Shown piece after piece: positions 10,446-20,835 of a stretch of 64,000 nucleotides of DNA (its first letter is position 1; every line of letters starts with the position of its first letter). Below the pieces are notes generated by a model. That model worked only from the letters and a program-made list of their open reading frames with translations, was not told the DNA's origin and ran no database searches. The translations under genes and the position numbers were made by a program. Where the stretch lies: assembly GCA_014281115.1 (NCBI GenBank), contig JACONQ010000001.1, positions 496,001-560,000 of the forward strand, in the 5' to 3' direction. Source of the DNA: Laburnicola sp. R22_1. Its lineage: Eukaryota > Ascomycota > Dothideomycetes > Pleosporales > Didymosphaeriaceae.

Positions 10446-11357
10446 TGCGCGGGTATTAACAGCAACGACTGGTAAAGAGAGATGCTACGAGCTGCGCCGA
10501 AGTCGAGGATGGGCAAGAACGCAATCTGAAGATAATGAAGGCAGAAAAGAAGATGGTAGGGAAGAAAAAAGTCAATTGGCAATTTACACATGCTTGCTCC
10601 AGGTCTCCGGAGCTTGGCTAGCTCTTTCGCTGACGTCGGCCGGGCTGCGTTCGGCTCATCACACAGAGCCGAGGCAAAAGCGCAGCGAAAGGGTCCCCGC
10701 CAAACCCACCGTGCCTCCAGGGCTTGTTGATAGCCGCGTGCTCTGCATAAAACATAGTACCAAGCCAATATCACTCATAGTGTCCTAGCCATTCAAAATT
10801 CATTTCGATGAAAACTCCCCAGCATATGCCTTAAAAGCATACTACGACCAACACCCAATGTCTTCGCAGCAGCTCTAGGCAAAGAAAACTCCCGGTCATC
10901 CGAACCCTTGCGAAGAACATTTTTCATAGACAACCCCTAGCTCCACACTGAAAACCCTTAGAACACAGAATTCACCATAAAAGCTTTTCTTTCAGATATT
11001 TGATTTAACAAAGGACCACGCTGAACCCTTACCTAGTTCAGCACGCCCTCAAGTCTCTACGTAGTCCTAAAAATCACCATCCCTTCTCTGTTGCCCTCCG
11101 AGAAGGTACACATCGCTCCACGAATCAGAAATGGTTCGGTATTGGGTATAAACATTTGCACAAAAGCAACATGGCGGATGCCTTCCTTGCTGCCGCAGCC
11201 GCGACTATTGACTTATCGAGGCCCGATCCGTCGCGAATAGAAGTTAAAAAAAATCCAGTTAAGAACAGAACATTACCCCCGCATGTAAGCGGGTCCGAAA
11301 GAGAACAAAGGAAAGTGATAGGCCATTACCGTTCCGTTCCTCATGGATAGAGTCTCA
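10446..11357. other. intergenic region
   Basis: Promoter of the carnitine carrier gene and 3' flank of the SH3 gene. Short ORFs here have no supporting features. No repeat or RNA gene seen. Confidence 0.5.
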
Positions 11358-13205
11358 TTACAATGCTTGGCCGGGGATGGGTTTCCGAGCAGGCATGTGC
11401 ATATTGGCGTTGGGATTCATGGGGCTGGGACCGGGCGGCGACGCACGGCGCGCGTTGACCTGGCTCGCTGAATTTGAGCGCGGGCGCACCTTCTGCGGGG
11501 GAGCCATTTGAGGTCCTCCTCCGTAGGGACCAGGAGACATGGAGCGCGGAGGTCCGGCACGAGGCGCGTTGCTGTGTGACCGGGCACGTCCCTGTGGTGG
11601 TGACATTTGACGAGGACCAGGTGGCATCTGGCGAGGTCCGGGGCTCATGGCGCGAGGGCCAGGGGACATGCGGCCTTGGGCAGGTGACAGAGAAGGTGGG
11701 TGAGGTGATGAGCGTCCGCTAGCAGGAGAAAGTGGGCGAGGCTGAGTGGCATTGGGACCCATGGGTCCACGCGTGCGAGGCGTTCCAGGAGGTCCTTGAC
11801 GGGGAGGTCCTTGACGTGGCTTGACAGGATGCTTGGATAGACAAGTGCGGGGGGCGACACCTTGCTGTGAGCGGTCCAGACGAACGCAGAGAGCCCAGCC
11901 ATCGTCATATTCGTGAAGCATGCGGACTAGTTGACCGGCGCGAAGCCCGAGTTCATCAGCCATGGATGGGTTGAAGTCCAATTGGATGCGATGGACATTA
12001 TTAGGTACAGTAGACGCGCCTCCAGCACCGGCGACAGGCAAGGGCCCAGAGGGAGCAGGTCCAGGGGAAGCAGGGATGTCGTCAGTCCAAGCCGGGCTCG
12101 ACGGAGGATTGTCAGCGCTCATGACAGGAGGCGACGGGAGAGGGGCAGTGGCAGGTGCTTTTTCCGCGGCGGCAATAGCAGGTGCAGGGTTGCCGAAGTC
12201 TGCACTTGGTGGATTAGGGAACGGAGAAGTCTCAATGGCTGCATTGTTGCTGAATGGATCCTGCGGAGGACTGTTTGAGCGTGGTTGAGGATCGTTGAAG
12301 GGGTTGACAGGAGCAACAGTGGCATTGGTCGCGCCGGGCCGCTCCCAGGAGCTACTTGGACGATCTGGCGAGGGCGAACGAATACCCGCAGCAACTCCGA
12401 GCATGTTGCCGCCGCTGGAGCCACCCTTGGCGGCAGGAAACGCAGGATCGAATTGAGTAACAGGACGGAGGCTCAGCTGGGGCGCGCTTTCTTGGGTCTT
12501 GACAACTGGGCTGATAACTTGCGGTGGAGGTGGAGGTGGTGGGTCTTTTGCAATTGGTGGAGGCGACATGTTGTGCATGGAGGCCTTCTCGTTATCCAGA
12601 AGCTGCTGGCCAGCCCTCTCCTTCTTCTTGCGATTGGCGATGAACAGAATGGCGCCCAGGAGAGCGCCGACGAGGACCAGGATGCCCAATGCGAGACCAG
12701 CCTTGGCGCCTCCAGACATACCACTTGAAGCGGCCTCTGCCGAGGGCGTGGAGGATGCGGCCGAAGAAGTAATGGCGGCGGCGACGGTCCCAACAGCACC
12801 AGTGGTTGTGAGTGAAGGCGGCGATGAAGTATCCACCAGCAACGAGGACGATGCGCGGCTGGAGCTAGCACGAGTAGTCACCGTCGCGCTCTCGCTGGTT
12901 TCCCTGTCGCTAGTTTCTCCAGCAGTTGCAGTTGGCGTCGGTGTCGCTTTATCGTCCTCTACCGAAGAAGGCTTGGGGCGAACGAGTGGATCGCGGTCGG
13001 GCATCCTTGTTGGCTCCACTGGTTCGGCGATTGAGGTCTTCGCCGGGTCCTGGTTCCGTGTCACCCAGATTACTTCTCCCGTGAAGGTGTTTGGCATGGT
13101 GACGACCACGGTCGCCATCTCCACCACCGGACTATCCTCCTCTTGTTCATCGAAACGGTTACGCTGTCGGCGCACGAGGTGCCGAAGTCCGTGCTGGTGC
13201 ACCAT
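11358..13205 (-). CDS. single-pass membrane protein with cytoplasmic SH3 domain
   Basis: Single exon, 615 aa, start ATG at 13205. Order: a Ser/Thr-rich N-terminal region, one transmembrane helix around residues 170-192 (AGLALGILVLVGALLGAILF) with a basic NRKKK stop-transfer, a Pro-rich linker with a PPPPPPP run, and an SH3 domain around residues 415-475 (IQLDFNPSMADELGLRAGQ, DDGWALC, GVAPRTCL). The tail has many SPGPR and Pro/Ser repeats, potential SH3-ligand sites. The architecture resembles yeast Fus1, a membrane-to-cortex adaptor, but I infer no specific partner. No cleavable signal peptide is obvious. Confidence 0.85.
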   Translation of the reverse strand: MVHQHGLRHLVRRQRNRFDEQEEDSPVVEMATVVVTMPNTFTGEVIWVTRNQDPAKTSIAEPVEPTRMPDRDPLVRPKPSSVEDDKATPTPTATAGETSDRETSESATVTTRASSSRASSSLLVDTSSPPSLTTTGAVGTVAAAITSSAASSTPSAEAASSGMSGGAKAGLALGILVLVGALLGAILFIANRKKKERAGQQLLDNEKASMHNMSPPPIAKDPPPPPPPQVISPVVKTQESAPQLSLRPVTQFDPAFPAAKGGSSGGNMLGVAAGIRSPSPDRPSSSWERPGATNATVAPVNPFNDPQPRSNSPPQDPFSNNAAIETSPFPNPPSADFGNPAPAIAAAEKAPATAPLPSPPVMSADNPPSSPAWTDDIPASPGPAPSGPLPVAGAGGASTVPNNVHRIQLDFNPSMADELGLRAGQLVRMLHEYDDGWALCVRLDRSQQGVAPRTCLSKHPVKPRQGPPRQGPPGTPRTRGPMGPNATQPRPLSPASGRSSPHPPSLSPAQGRMSPGPRAMSPGPRQMPPGPRQMSPPQGRARSHSNAPRAGPPRSMSPGPYGGGPQMAPPQKVRPRSNSASQVNARRASPPGPSPMNPNANMHMPARKPIPGQAL

Positions 13206-14292
13206 GTTGGCAATGCAGTATTAATCCAGATTATCAGTCGTTCGAATTGCTTGACGGGCGTTGTTTTGCTGAGAAGGAATTTGCGCGATGAAGAGAGTCC
13301 GCACAAGGTCCCAAGGGTGAGTTATGGCCGAGGCGACAGCACAAGGTGCGGTTTTTGCAGGCGCAAAGGTCCAATTAGTGTATTATTACGCAGTAGTCGG
13401 CGCCAGTCGATATATACAGGCGCGAGTGACGATAGTCCTAGGGAGGCCGGATTGCTGTAAGGAATGTGGCGGAGGATGGCGCGGGTGTCGGGGAATGTAG
13501 GTGTGTATGTACGGTGGGGAGGAGAACGAGCGTGGAATTAAGAGGGTTGGGAAGAGAGTGGATGCGAGGGCCGCGCTCGATGAAAGAAGGGCGAACGACA
13601 GCCGGGTCGCGTGGTGCGTAGGGCAACAGCGGGAGGGCGGAGAGGAGAGAGGTGGAGAGACGACAACCGGGCGGCGGCAGGAAAAGCAGGGCAGGCCTCA
13701 GCTCAGGCCTGGGGAACAACAACGCCGCACGGCAGAAAGTGTTTCGTTCCAAGCGCCCGTCGGGCCCGTGCCCACTCGCGTCAATCTCGCCATTCACAGG
13801 CACCAAGCGCGCGTGATTGGCTGCCCTGGAGACCCAATTTCCCGCTGCCAGAGGAGCCTTGCTAGTTGACGATAACTCCCGAGATGCCCCTGATGGTGAC
13901 GGTCGGGCAGTCCATGTTTCTGCTGCACGCTCGGCGCTGCGCTCCGGATGTCGGGGGCCACTTGCAGCTCGTGCAATCGTGGACGTGATTGCACATGCAA
14001 CAGCGGTCAAGGAGGTGGCCGGTCCCCAACGCACCACCACCGCCGAGCCGTCTAGTGGCGCACACGAGCGAAAGAGATGAAGCCATCTCACCTCCCGCTT
14101 ACAATTTGTGGAAACGCGGTAATCATCGCGTTTGCACCAGGCGTTTGGGAGCCTGGCGCCCGAACAGGTAGGCGCAGCGACGCTCACAATTTGACTTTCT
14201 TCCGAGGTTTGCCTGCGTGTGTATGACATCTTTTGACTTGTAATCGATAGCATGGCTTCGCCATCTGCTGCATCTATAGCGCAAAGTATCTA
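13206..14292. other. intergenic region
   Basis: Promoter side of the SH3 gene. G-rich near 13440-13700. The overlapping ORFs on both strands are low-complexity shadows and no gene is supported. Confidence 0.5.
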
Positions 14293-14452
14293 CAGGGCGT
14301 AGGCACGTCCGAGGTAACCCCGGTTGATATTCTAGCCTTTGTCAGTATTGGCCGATAGGCTGTGATTGGCTAGAAGCGCTAATCTGCTAATCACAGCCTC
14401 GAAAAATACAGTTAGCGCTAGGAGGGGTTACTCCCGACGTGCCTACACCCTG
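14293..14452. mobile_element. MITE with TA target duplication (family A)
   Basis: A 160-bp element. Its ends are imperfect ~30-bp inverted repeats beginning CAGGGYGTAGGCACGTC and reaching GTAACCCC, flanked by TA on both sides (14291-14292 and 14453-14454). It has no coding capacity. An inner palindrome pairs GGCTGTGATTGGC/GCTAATCACAGCC around 14358-14398. The TA duplication indicates mobilisation by a Tc1/mariner-superfamily transposase. Related pieces are at 1-50 and 50695-50788. Confidence 0.85.
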
Positions 14453-14559
14453 TAGTTATAGGTACCTAGGTAGGTTGTTGCGCGCGTGCGCCGAACGAAC
14501 ATCAGCAGACACCGCGACACATATGTCTATAGAACTAAAATTTCGACTACAATCAGCCT

Positions 14560-15620
14560 TCTTATTGCCTATCCTGAGGTACCTCCGGATCCAACAACCC
14601 AACCTGCACCAACACAGAAGCCTGATCCCAATACATATGCTCACTCACCAGTTTCCCCCCTCTAACCGCCACAACGCTCACAACCGCCACCTCGACCCTC
14701 TTCCCCGTCGGCGGCACCCTCGGCAACATCCAATTCACCTCCCTCATGCGTAAACGACACCACCATCTCATCCACCACGTGATCCACCACGTGATCCACG
14801 CCCACCGTCCTTGAAACCAACCTCACCGCGAAATCCCCCACCAAGCTCGGCATAAAAAGCTCCTGATAAAACTCCCTTAGCTTCCTGCATCCCACGCCGC
14901 CCTGCAGCGTAGGTACAATACTCACTTGCGGACTCTGCTGCGACATATTCTGCACAAGCACAAGACTGCCCCGCTCCGGGTCTCCGTCGTCATCGTACTT
15001 CGCGTCCCCACGCCGTCTGCACCACAGGCTCGATATCGACGTCCATCTTGAAGCTCTTGCGCACGCACGCACGCACGCAAACGCCCGGCTGAACGCGAGA
15101 TTCGCCTCGACTTCCTTCATACGACGCGCTTTCTGGCTCCGCGAACCCGATTTTCCGCCCCTCGTACCGGTACAAAGCCCATTCGCACGTCGACGGCTTA
15201 GGGCTGGCTTGCTCCCCGGCAACGTGCACTTGCACGCTTAACAAGGCGGGGAACTTGTGCTTCGGGCTGGGCAGCGCGCTGGGGTAGAAAGCGATGATGG
15301 CGCAGCATTTTGGGAGGGATTATTGCGCGGTTTGGAGGACGGTGGTTGCGGCGGGGCCGTAGGCGAGGATGGCGTAGGTTTCGCCGAGGTGGAGGTCTTT
15401 GTGGAGGGTTTTGAGCGTGTGGATGTACGTGGGTTGCGTGGAGGGAGTGTAGGGCAGGTATGTGGTGTTGAAGCCTTCGGCTTGCCAGGCGAGGATGGTG
15501 GACTCGGGGGCGTGGGCGGAGGAAGATGTGATGTAGATGCGAGGGGGGCGGGAGTTGAAGGATAGGAAGCCTGTGCTCTGGCTGGCCTTCTATTGCAAGA
15601 CCATGGCGCATAGATGGTCG
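14560..15620 (-). pseudogene. decayed dienelactone hydrolase / NTF2-like fusion gene
   Basis: No single frame spans it, but successive frames give, in order, IYITSSSAHAPESTILAWQA and GETYAILAYGPAATTVLQTA (hydrolase N-part), CCAIIAFYPSALPSPKHKFP and TCEWALYRYEG (hydrolase C-part), then FKMDVDIEPV, VSIVPTLQGGVGCRKLREFY, LVSRTVGVDHVVD and GGKLVSEHMYWDQASVLVQ (NTF2/SnoaL-like part). That order matches a fungal family joining a dienelactone-hydrolase-like domain to an NTF2-like domain. At least four frameshifts and an in-frame stop (after QTAQ) break it. Two breaks sit at short tandem repeats: a GCGT/GCAC run near 15060-15080 and a doubled GTGATCCACCAC near 14775-14800. Not functional as read. Confidence 0.8.
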
Positions 15621-15982
15621 GAATCATCCTTGAATCACATCTTGCTGTCGTCCAGGTTTCACACGATACTTATGCTGATTTGGTTCGCGCGTTGTTCGAT
15701 GCCATGTGAGGTGACATCACTCCCGTCGGTGTTTCGCGTCCCATGTGGACCCTAACTCTCCCCCGATCGACGAATCGGCCGCACATCCGACCCAGTTGAT
15801 CGGAACGACAACCAATCAAACCCCTTTGCATCGCTCAAGCGCCCACTCGCTCCCCAAAATCACACAGATGGGGCTGAAATGTGTGCTCATCATGCTCCTC
15901 ATGGGCCGCACTTCAGAATGAGCTTTGGCGGTGGGATATAGGTTGTTTATTTCGAAATTTTTGCATCAAGCAATAGACAAGC
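15621..15982. other. intergenic region
   Basis: Between the hydrolase pseudogene and the tRNA. Nothing recognised. Confidence 0.4.
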
Positions 15983-16065
15983 GCCCGCTTGGCTCAGTGG
16001 TAGAGCGTATCACTAGTAGCTGCAAAGCCATGATAAGGTCATCAGTTCGATTCTGATAGTGGGCA
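15983..16065 (+). tRNA. tRNA-Thr (anticodon AGT) with 11-nt intron
   Basis: A cloverleaf folds: acceptor GCCCGCT/AGTGGGC with one G-U, D arm GGCTCAGTGGTAGAGC (A box), anticodon stem TATCA/TGATA with loop C-T-A-G-T-A-A once an 11-nt intron (GCTGCAAAGCC) after position 37 is removed, and T arm ATCAG-TTCGATT-CTGAT (B box). The anticodon AGT reads Thr codons. The discriminator is A. T-runs at about 16079-16086 and 16091-16099 can serve as the RNA polymerase III terminator. Confidence 0.93.
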
Positions 16066-16494
16066 GGCGCAGTTGATTGATTTTTTTGCACTTTTTTTTG
16101 TCCGTACGTACTTGGTTGGTTGTGGTGGTGGATGCGTTGTGCTGGCTGAAGGGCGCGCTGCAGGCGTGTGTGACTCCCGAGGTTGTCCTTTTGCGCGGCC
16201 GATACTGCGCTCGGTCCACCCGATCACAGTTATGTCTACTTGTTAGGGTTACGAGGCGTGCACTAATTTCCTAATAATATATTTACTTTGCTACCGGTCC
16301 CATTTATGTCCATCCCCCAGCAAAGAGCGTCCCCAAACAGCAACTTAGAAACAAAAAACGACACATTCAGCGACCAGCACATCCCATGTAGCAACCCACC
16401 GCGCAACAACTTCCCCCTTTTCTGTCCACAAATCCAGCACGCAATACTGTTTCTCGAGACCACCACAACCCGACCTTCCACCCCCAACGCCCTC
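16066..16494. other. intergenic region
   Basis: Contains the T-rich Pol III stop of the tRNA at its start and the 3' flank of the BTB gene. Nothing else seen. Confidence 0.4.
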
Positions 16495-17866
16495 CTAAGC
16501 AGCACCAGCAGCAGCACCCTTCTTCCCCTTCTTCTTCTTACTCTTCTTCGCCACCGTCGCCCCACCATTAGCATCAACCACCCCCTCAACCCCATTCACC
16601 CGCTCAGAACCCAGCGCCACGCCATCCTTCTCCCGCTCCCCAGCCACAGGCGCAGCCACATCTCCATTCAGCTCAACCTGCACAGCCGAATCGTGCCGAG
16701 CATGAGTAGTAGTAGTATTCGCGTTGGAATTCGATATCAGAGGAGAATTCGTGTCGTCGGAGGATGTGCGGCGAATACTCTGGTTCTTGTACATTTTGCT
16801 GTTTTTGAAGCCGAGTTCGTCGGTGAAGGATTCGGGGGCTTGGGGGGGCGGCGGACAAGAAGAAGAAGAAGGTGAGTGGGCGATGAGCGGGGCTGAGGCG
16901 GGTGCAGGTGCGGGTCCGGGTGAAGGAACAATAGGTTCGATGTCATCCAACAGCACAGGATGATAATCGCCCTTCTCTTTCCCATCCGCTACTTCAACAA
17001 CGCCATCTCGCTCCCTCTCCTGCATGCCCACTTCCTTCCCCCCACCCACGACCGCACCTTTCCTCTCCCCCTCGCCCTCCACATCCCTCACAACCCCACC
17101 CCCAGAATAACTATTAACAACCGCCATCATAACCACCTGCCTAAACCTCCGACTATCCCCCTCCATCAAATCCACAAACCCCTCCCTCACACAAAGCCCC
17201 GGATCCCCCCTCACCGCCCCCCGAATAGCCCCCTCCACATAGCCACAAAACCAGTCCTCCCCCTCGGCCGGCAGCGCCGGAAACGCACACTCCCTCGCGA
17301 CCCTCAAAATCTCCAAAATACCCAACTCCTGCCCCAACGCCATGATTTTTTCTTGCGCGAGGGCCGCCAGCGCAGGGAGCTTGTACCGCATTGCTGCGCA
17401 GTACACGCACGTGCTGAGCTTGTAGGCTGCGAGGGTGGGCGCCTCGGTGCTCGAGGGAGAGGACTCGAGCGTTTGGTAGTGCCCTGTGTAGAGGTAGTGG
17501 ATGAGGGTGTGGGCGGTTACGGGGTCGAGGTCGGGGAGGGAGAGGGTGTCGTTTGTTTTTTCGCCCCAGAGTTTGAGGGAGGGTTTGGAGGCTAGCTCGG
17601 GGCTTTGGGCGAGGATGGTGCGGTGGATGCGGTAGCGGGTTTGGGTGGGGCCGACGTCGAGGGAGATTAGTTCGGGGTCGGTGTAGGGGCTGGAGGGGGG
17701 TTAGTTGGATGTGCGAGCACGGGAAGAGGATAGGGCTGGGATGTGCGCACGATTTGCCCTGAGTGGTGACGGGTAGATCGGCGATTCCGTTGGTCTGGCC
17801 ATCGTGGAATTGACTCTCGTCGTTATCGCGAGAAGAAAAGAGGGTAGAATCGTCGCTAACAGACAT
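16495..17866 (-). CDS. BTB/POZ domain protein, 436 aa
   Basis: Two exons, 17866-17751 and 17689-16495. The intron has donor GTGCGC, an ACTAAC branch site and acceptor CCAG, and joins GKS to PYTDPELISLDVG. A fungal BTB fold follows: LDVGPTQTRYRIHRTILAQS at about residue 46, then LSLPDLDPVTAHTLIHYLYT, then the helical YKLPALAALAQEKIMALG segment. Residues after ~280 are low-complexity and end in a Lys-rich KKSKKKKGKKG tail. BTB domains mediate dimerisation and often recruit Cullin-3, but no KELCH or MATH partner domain is present and the role is unknown. Confidence 0.82.
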
Positions 17867-18839
17867 AGTGTATGCGTCTTGTTAAGTAAACCGCGCAACT
17901 ACACTGCTGGACTACCTAGGCCCAGCCCCAACCCCGCATTTATACCACCCCGCAAAATGAGGCTTAAAACTCAATGAGTTGTCAATTTAGAGACCCATGG
18001 AGCTTATGCATGCCCTATGAGCTGGCGATTGTACAAGAACTTCAGCCTTGTGCGGACGTTGTTGTGGTTCGTCAGCCTTGTGTCCTTCGTTGCAAGCCTC
18101 TTCATCTGTCAGTACATAGCGACCAATCATGCAGAGGCAGCCATCTGACCGGTCAGTCTCGGGTGGGGATGCGATGGCATTGGTTAATTGCTAGAGACGG
18201 GTGAGGTCAAGGCTTCCGAAGCCTCTGCCCGATGGACACGGCTGGATGAAGCGTGCCGACGTAACATGCATGCTATTGTGTATAGTGTACGAAAGGGTTG
18301 TAGATTGATGGACGATAGGATACCATGCCGAGCCTCGTAATTCTGGACAGACAAAGCGAGCCTCATAGTTGTTGATGAATTCCCTCGTCAACTGATAATC
18401 CATCTTCAAATTTCCAAGCCTAGCCGCAATTCCCACAAGCCAAGTCGTAATTGAGCGTGATTCGACAGTATCGGTCTCATATGTATCCAAAGAGACGGTC
18501 CAAGTATCCAATAGCGAGAATCAACGCGCTTATTGTCGCCGGGAGGCTAGGATAGCTGGCGTCCACAGATCGGACTCTCCGCGGTCGCGTCAGTTCAACC
18601 ATTTGATCGCTGGCGCGCGAATCACCAGAGTCGACAATCCGGAGAAACTGGGACTTCCAGTGGCAGCGTTTTCCCACAGCATGGTGAGTTTGCGCAAATA
18701 GAACATTTCGAGCTGTATCCAGATGTCCTTCCAATGCTCATTCCACGACCGTCAACTCCTTCTCTTCAATTGCAGATTCGTGATCACTATCGCTCGTGAG
18801 GTAACATTCGCATCCGCTCCAATCCAAGTATCGTTTCCC
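17867..18839. other. intergenic region
   Basis: Between the BTB gene start and the stop of the PCI-domain gene. Two short minus-strand ORFs (18191-18511 and 18477-18734) have no recognisable features. No repeat seen. Confidence 0.4.
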
Positions 18840-20522
18840 TCACTCGCCAGCGGCCTTCGCGCCCTCGAGCCTGACCACATTCGGTGCGCCTGGCCGCCCC
18901 ATCTCCCTGACCCAACCTTGCACATCATCCTTTCCGGCCTCTTTATTCTTCTTCTCATTCGCCTGCCAAGCATTGGGAAACCCTGCCTTCACGGCGCTAC
19001 CCGTTTTGCGCGTGCCCATGACGGCAAGCTTCTTCTTATCGTGACTGATATAACCATTGACGTAATTTTGCATGATCAGCGAGGCACATATACATTCCAT
19101 CTCCCAAATACTGGGCTCATGAACGTATGGCTTAAGTTTTAAACCCTCGAAATCGGGATGGACGTATGTTTGTGTCTGGGTGAAATCGTGGAGGGCGAAG
19201 CTGATATGGCGGCGCCCGGGTCCACCGTCGGCCTGCGCCATGGCTAGGGGCATGCGCGCTCGCTTTTCGAGGTGAGAGGCGGCAATCAACACAGCGTGAA
19301 GGTCCATAGTCGGTGCCGATCTCTCTGTCGCACCTTGCTGGCCTGCAAGGAGAAAGATTTTGCGGAACAAGGAGCGCCATACCAAAATTTCGCAGTACTT
19401 GCGTATCTGATAAAATATTTGCCATCCGTTAAGTTTAGCATGGTACTCGTAGGTAAGATCAAGATTTGTTATTCGTCGGAAAGCCTCCAAATCTCCTTTT
19501 CCGATAGCTTCTATTATTGGTTGGAAAATCAAACGCAGGTCGTAAGCCTCGGGGCGGGAGTATATGTTTCCGGTTGGGAAGCGGCCTAAGAATAAATTTG
19601 CGGTCAAGAGATAGACGAGAATCAAGCGCCGATGCCTCAAGCAGCTCGCATGCTGTGGGGACTCGTCGTAGGCCTTTTGCAAGACAAGTTGGGCCTGGTA
19701 GAATTCGTCCTTGAAAAAGTGATAGCGGCCAAGATAGTAGAGATAGGTGACGCGCTGTGGACGCGGATAGAAGTGCAACGGCGGAGAAGAGGTGCCGATA
19801 TTCTTGAATATCATAGGACAGTTATCGAGCTTGTGCGTCTGAAACAGGATCTTGAGGCACACGTTGGCCAGTTTGTAGACGCCCACCTTCTTGCCGTCGG
19901 GCTCGCCGTTCTTTATCCCACCCGGCACCGTCGTCTTGTCGTTGAGGCAGATGATGAAGCCCTGGCGGATGATGTTGGCCGCCTTCTCTGCGAGCGATTC
20001 GACACGGTCGTCGTCGGTGGTGGCGCCGGCCGCGAGGTACTGGACGAGCTCCGGCTGCCTGTCGAGCCCGACGGCGACGCGGGCAAAGATGTAGGCGTAG
20101 CTAATGAGCGTCGGGAGGACAATGAGGCCCTTTGTCGGATGCTGCAGTGCCGAGTTGGCGCGCTGCTGCAGGTCGCTCATGGCCTCGTAGGCCTTGAGCA
20201 GCTGGCTGATGTCGACGTCGCGGATGAAGGCCATCCAGCCGGCGAGGAAGGCGGCCATGGCGACCCAGTTCTGGACAGGCCGGCCGTCCGCATCTTCGCT
20301 CTCGGCCGTCTCGGTGACGGTGGCGCGCACGAAGTCTTCCAGGCGGGCTTCCGAGGCCTCGTCGGTGGCGGGGTACTGGGCGCGCAGCTCCTCGATGAGC
20401 TGCTGGTAGATGGGCGTGTACGGCGGCTCGAGCACCAGGATGGCCTGCAGCTTGCCGCCGTCGCCGTGGCGCAGCGCCGTGTTGACCTCGGTGCAGAACT
20501 GGGCCACGAGCGGGCTCGCCAT
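18840..20522 (-). CDS. PCI-domain protein of the Thp1/PCID2/CSN12 family
   Basis: Single exon, 560 aa. The first ATG is 20522 (MASPLVAQF); a five-codon longer reading would use GTG. The protein is helical throughout. The TPR-like segment YYLGRYHFFKDEFYQAQLVL followed by RRLILVYLLTANLFLGRFP is the family hallmark just before the winged-helix PCI module, and the C-terminal VCASL-like/YVNGYISHDKKKLAV segment completes it. Members are either Thp1/PCID2 of the TREX-2 mRNA export complex or the COP9-signalosome-associated CSN12. I cannot separate these two from sequence alone. It is divergently arranged with the monooxygenase gene, 313 bp between start codons. Confidence 0.87.
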   Translation of the reverse strand: MASPLVAQFCTEVNTALRHGDGGKLQAILVLEPPYTPIYQQLIEELRAQYPATDEASEARLEDFVRATVTETAESEDADGRPVQNWVAMAAFLAGWMAFIRDVDISQLLKAYEAMSDLQQRANSALQHPTKGLIVLPTLISYAYIFARVAVGLDRQPELVQYLAAGATTDDDRVESLAEKAANIIRQGFIICLNDKTTVPGGIKNGEPDGKKVGVYKLANVCLKILFQTHKLDNCPMIFKNIGTSSPPLHFYPRPQRVTYLYYLGRYHFFKDEFYQAQLVLQKAYDESPQHASCLRHRRLILVYLLTANLFLGRFPTGNIYSRPEAYDLRLIFQPIIEAIGKGDLEAFRRITNLDLTYEYHAKLNGWQIFYQIRKYCEILVWRSLFRKIFLLAGQQGATERSAPTMDLHAVLIAASHLEKRARMPLAMAQADGGPGRRHISFALHDFTQTQTYVHPDFEGLKLKPYVHEPSIWEMECICASLIMQNYVNGYISHDKKKLAVMGTRKTGSAVKAGFPNAWQANEKKNKEAGKDDVQGWVREMGRPGAPNVVRLEGAKAAGE

Positions 20523-20835
20523 GGATGATACGTTCACGTTTTGCTGCGGCGGGAGAGTGAAGGTTGCCCACAGTAGCGCCGCTCGTTCACACTACGCCCA
20601 CACCACGCCCACACCACGCCCACACTACGCCCACACTACGCCCACACTATAGCCATCTTTCACATGCGCGACATGCCCAACGTAGACCTGACATCACAGC
20701 GGGTCTCGGTCAAGCATGGAAACGATGCATCCGCTGTCAGACCTCTCCCTCCCGCTTCCATCTCGACAAGAAGACAGACTCGCCGAAACGAATTGGCCTG
20801 CGGAAAACCCGCCCTGAAGAACTTCACCCCTCGCA
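20523..20835. promoter_or_regulatory. shared divergent promoter with 11-bp tandem repeat
   Basis: The 313 bp between the PCI-protein and monooxygenase start codons must hold both promoters. It contains five tandem copies of the 11-mer ACGCCCACACY at 20594-20648, closer to the PCI gene. GCCCACAC-type elements could bind C2H2 zinc fingers, but that is inference. Confidence 0.5.
20594..20648. repeat. 5 x 11-bp tandem repeat (ACGCCCACACY)
   Basis: Five exact-length units; the last base of each is C, C, T, T, T in order. It lies about 72 bp upstream of the PCI-protein start. Confidence 0.9.

Noticed and set aside
18184..18734. Two consecutive minus-strand ORFs that might form one gene
   Set aside because: No recognisable domain and no convincing splice pair joins them; left as intergenic.
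19632..20528. 298-codon plus-strand ORF opposite the PCI-domain gene
   Set aside because: Antisense shadow of a GC-rich conserved gene on the other strand.
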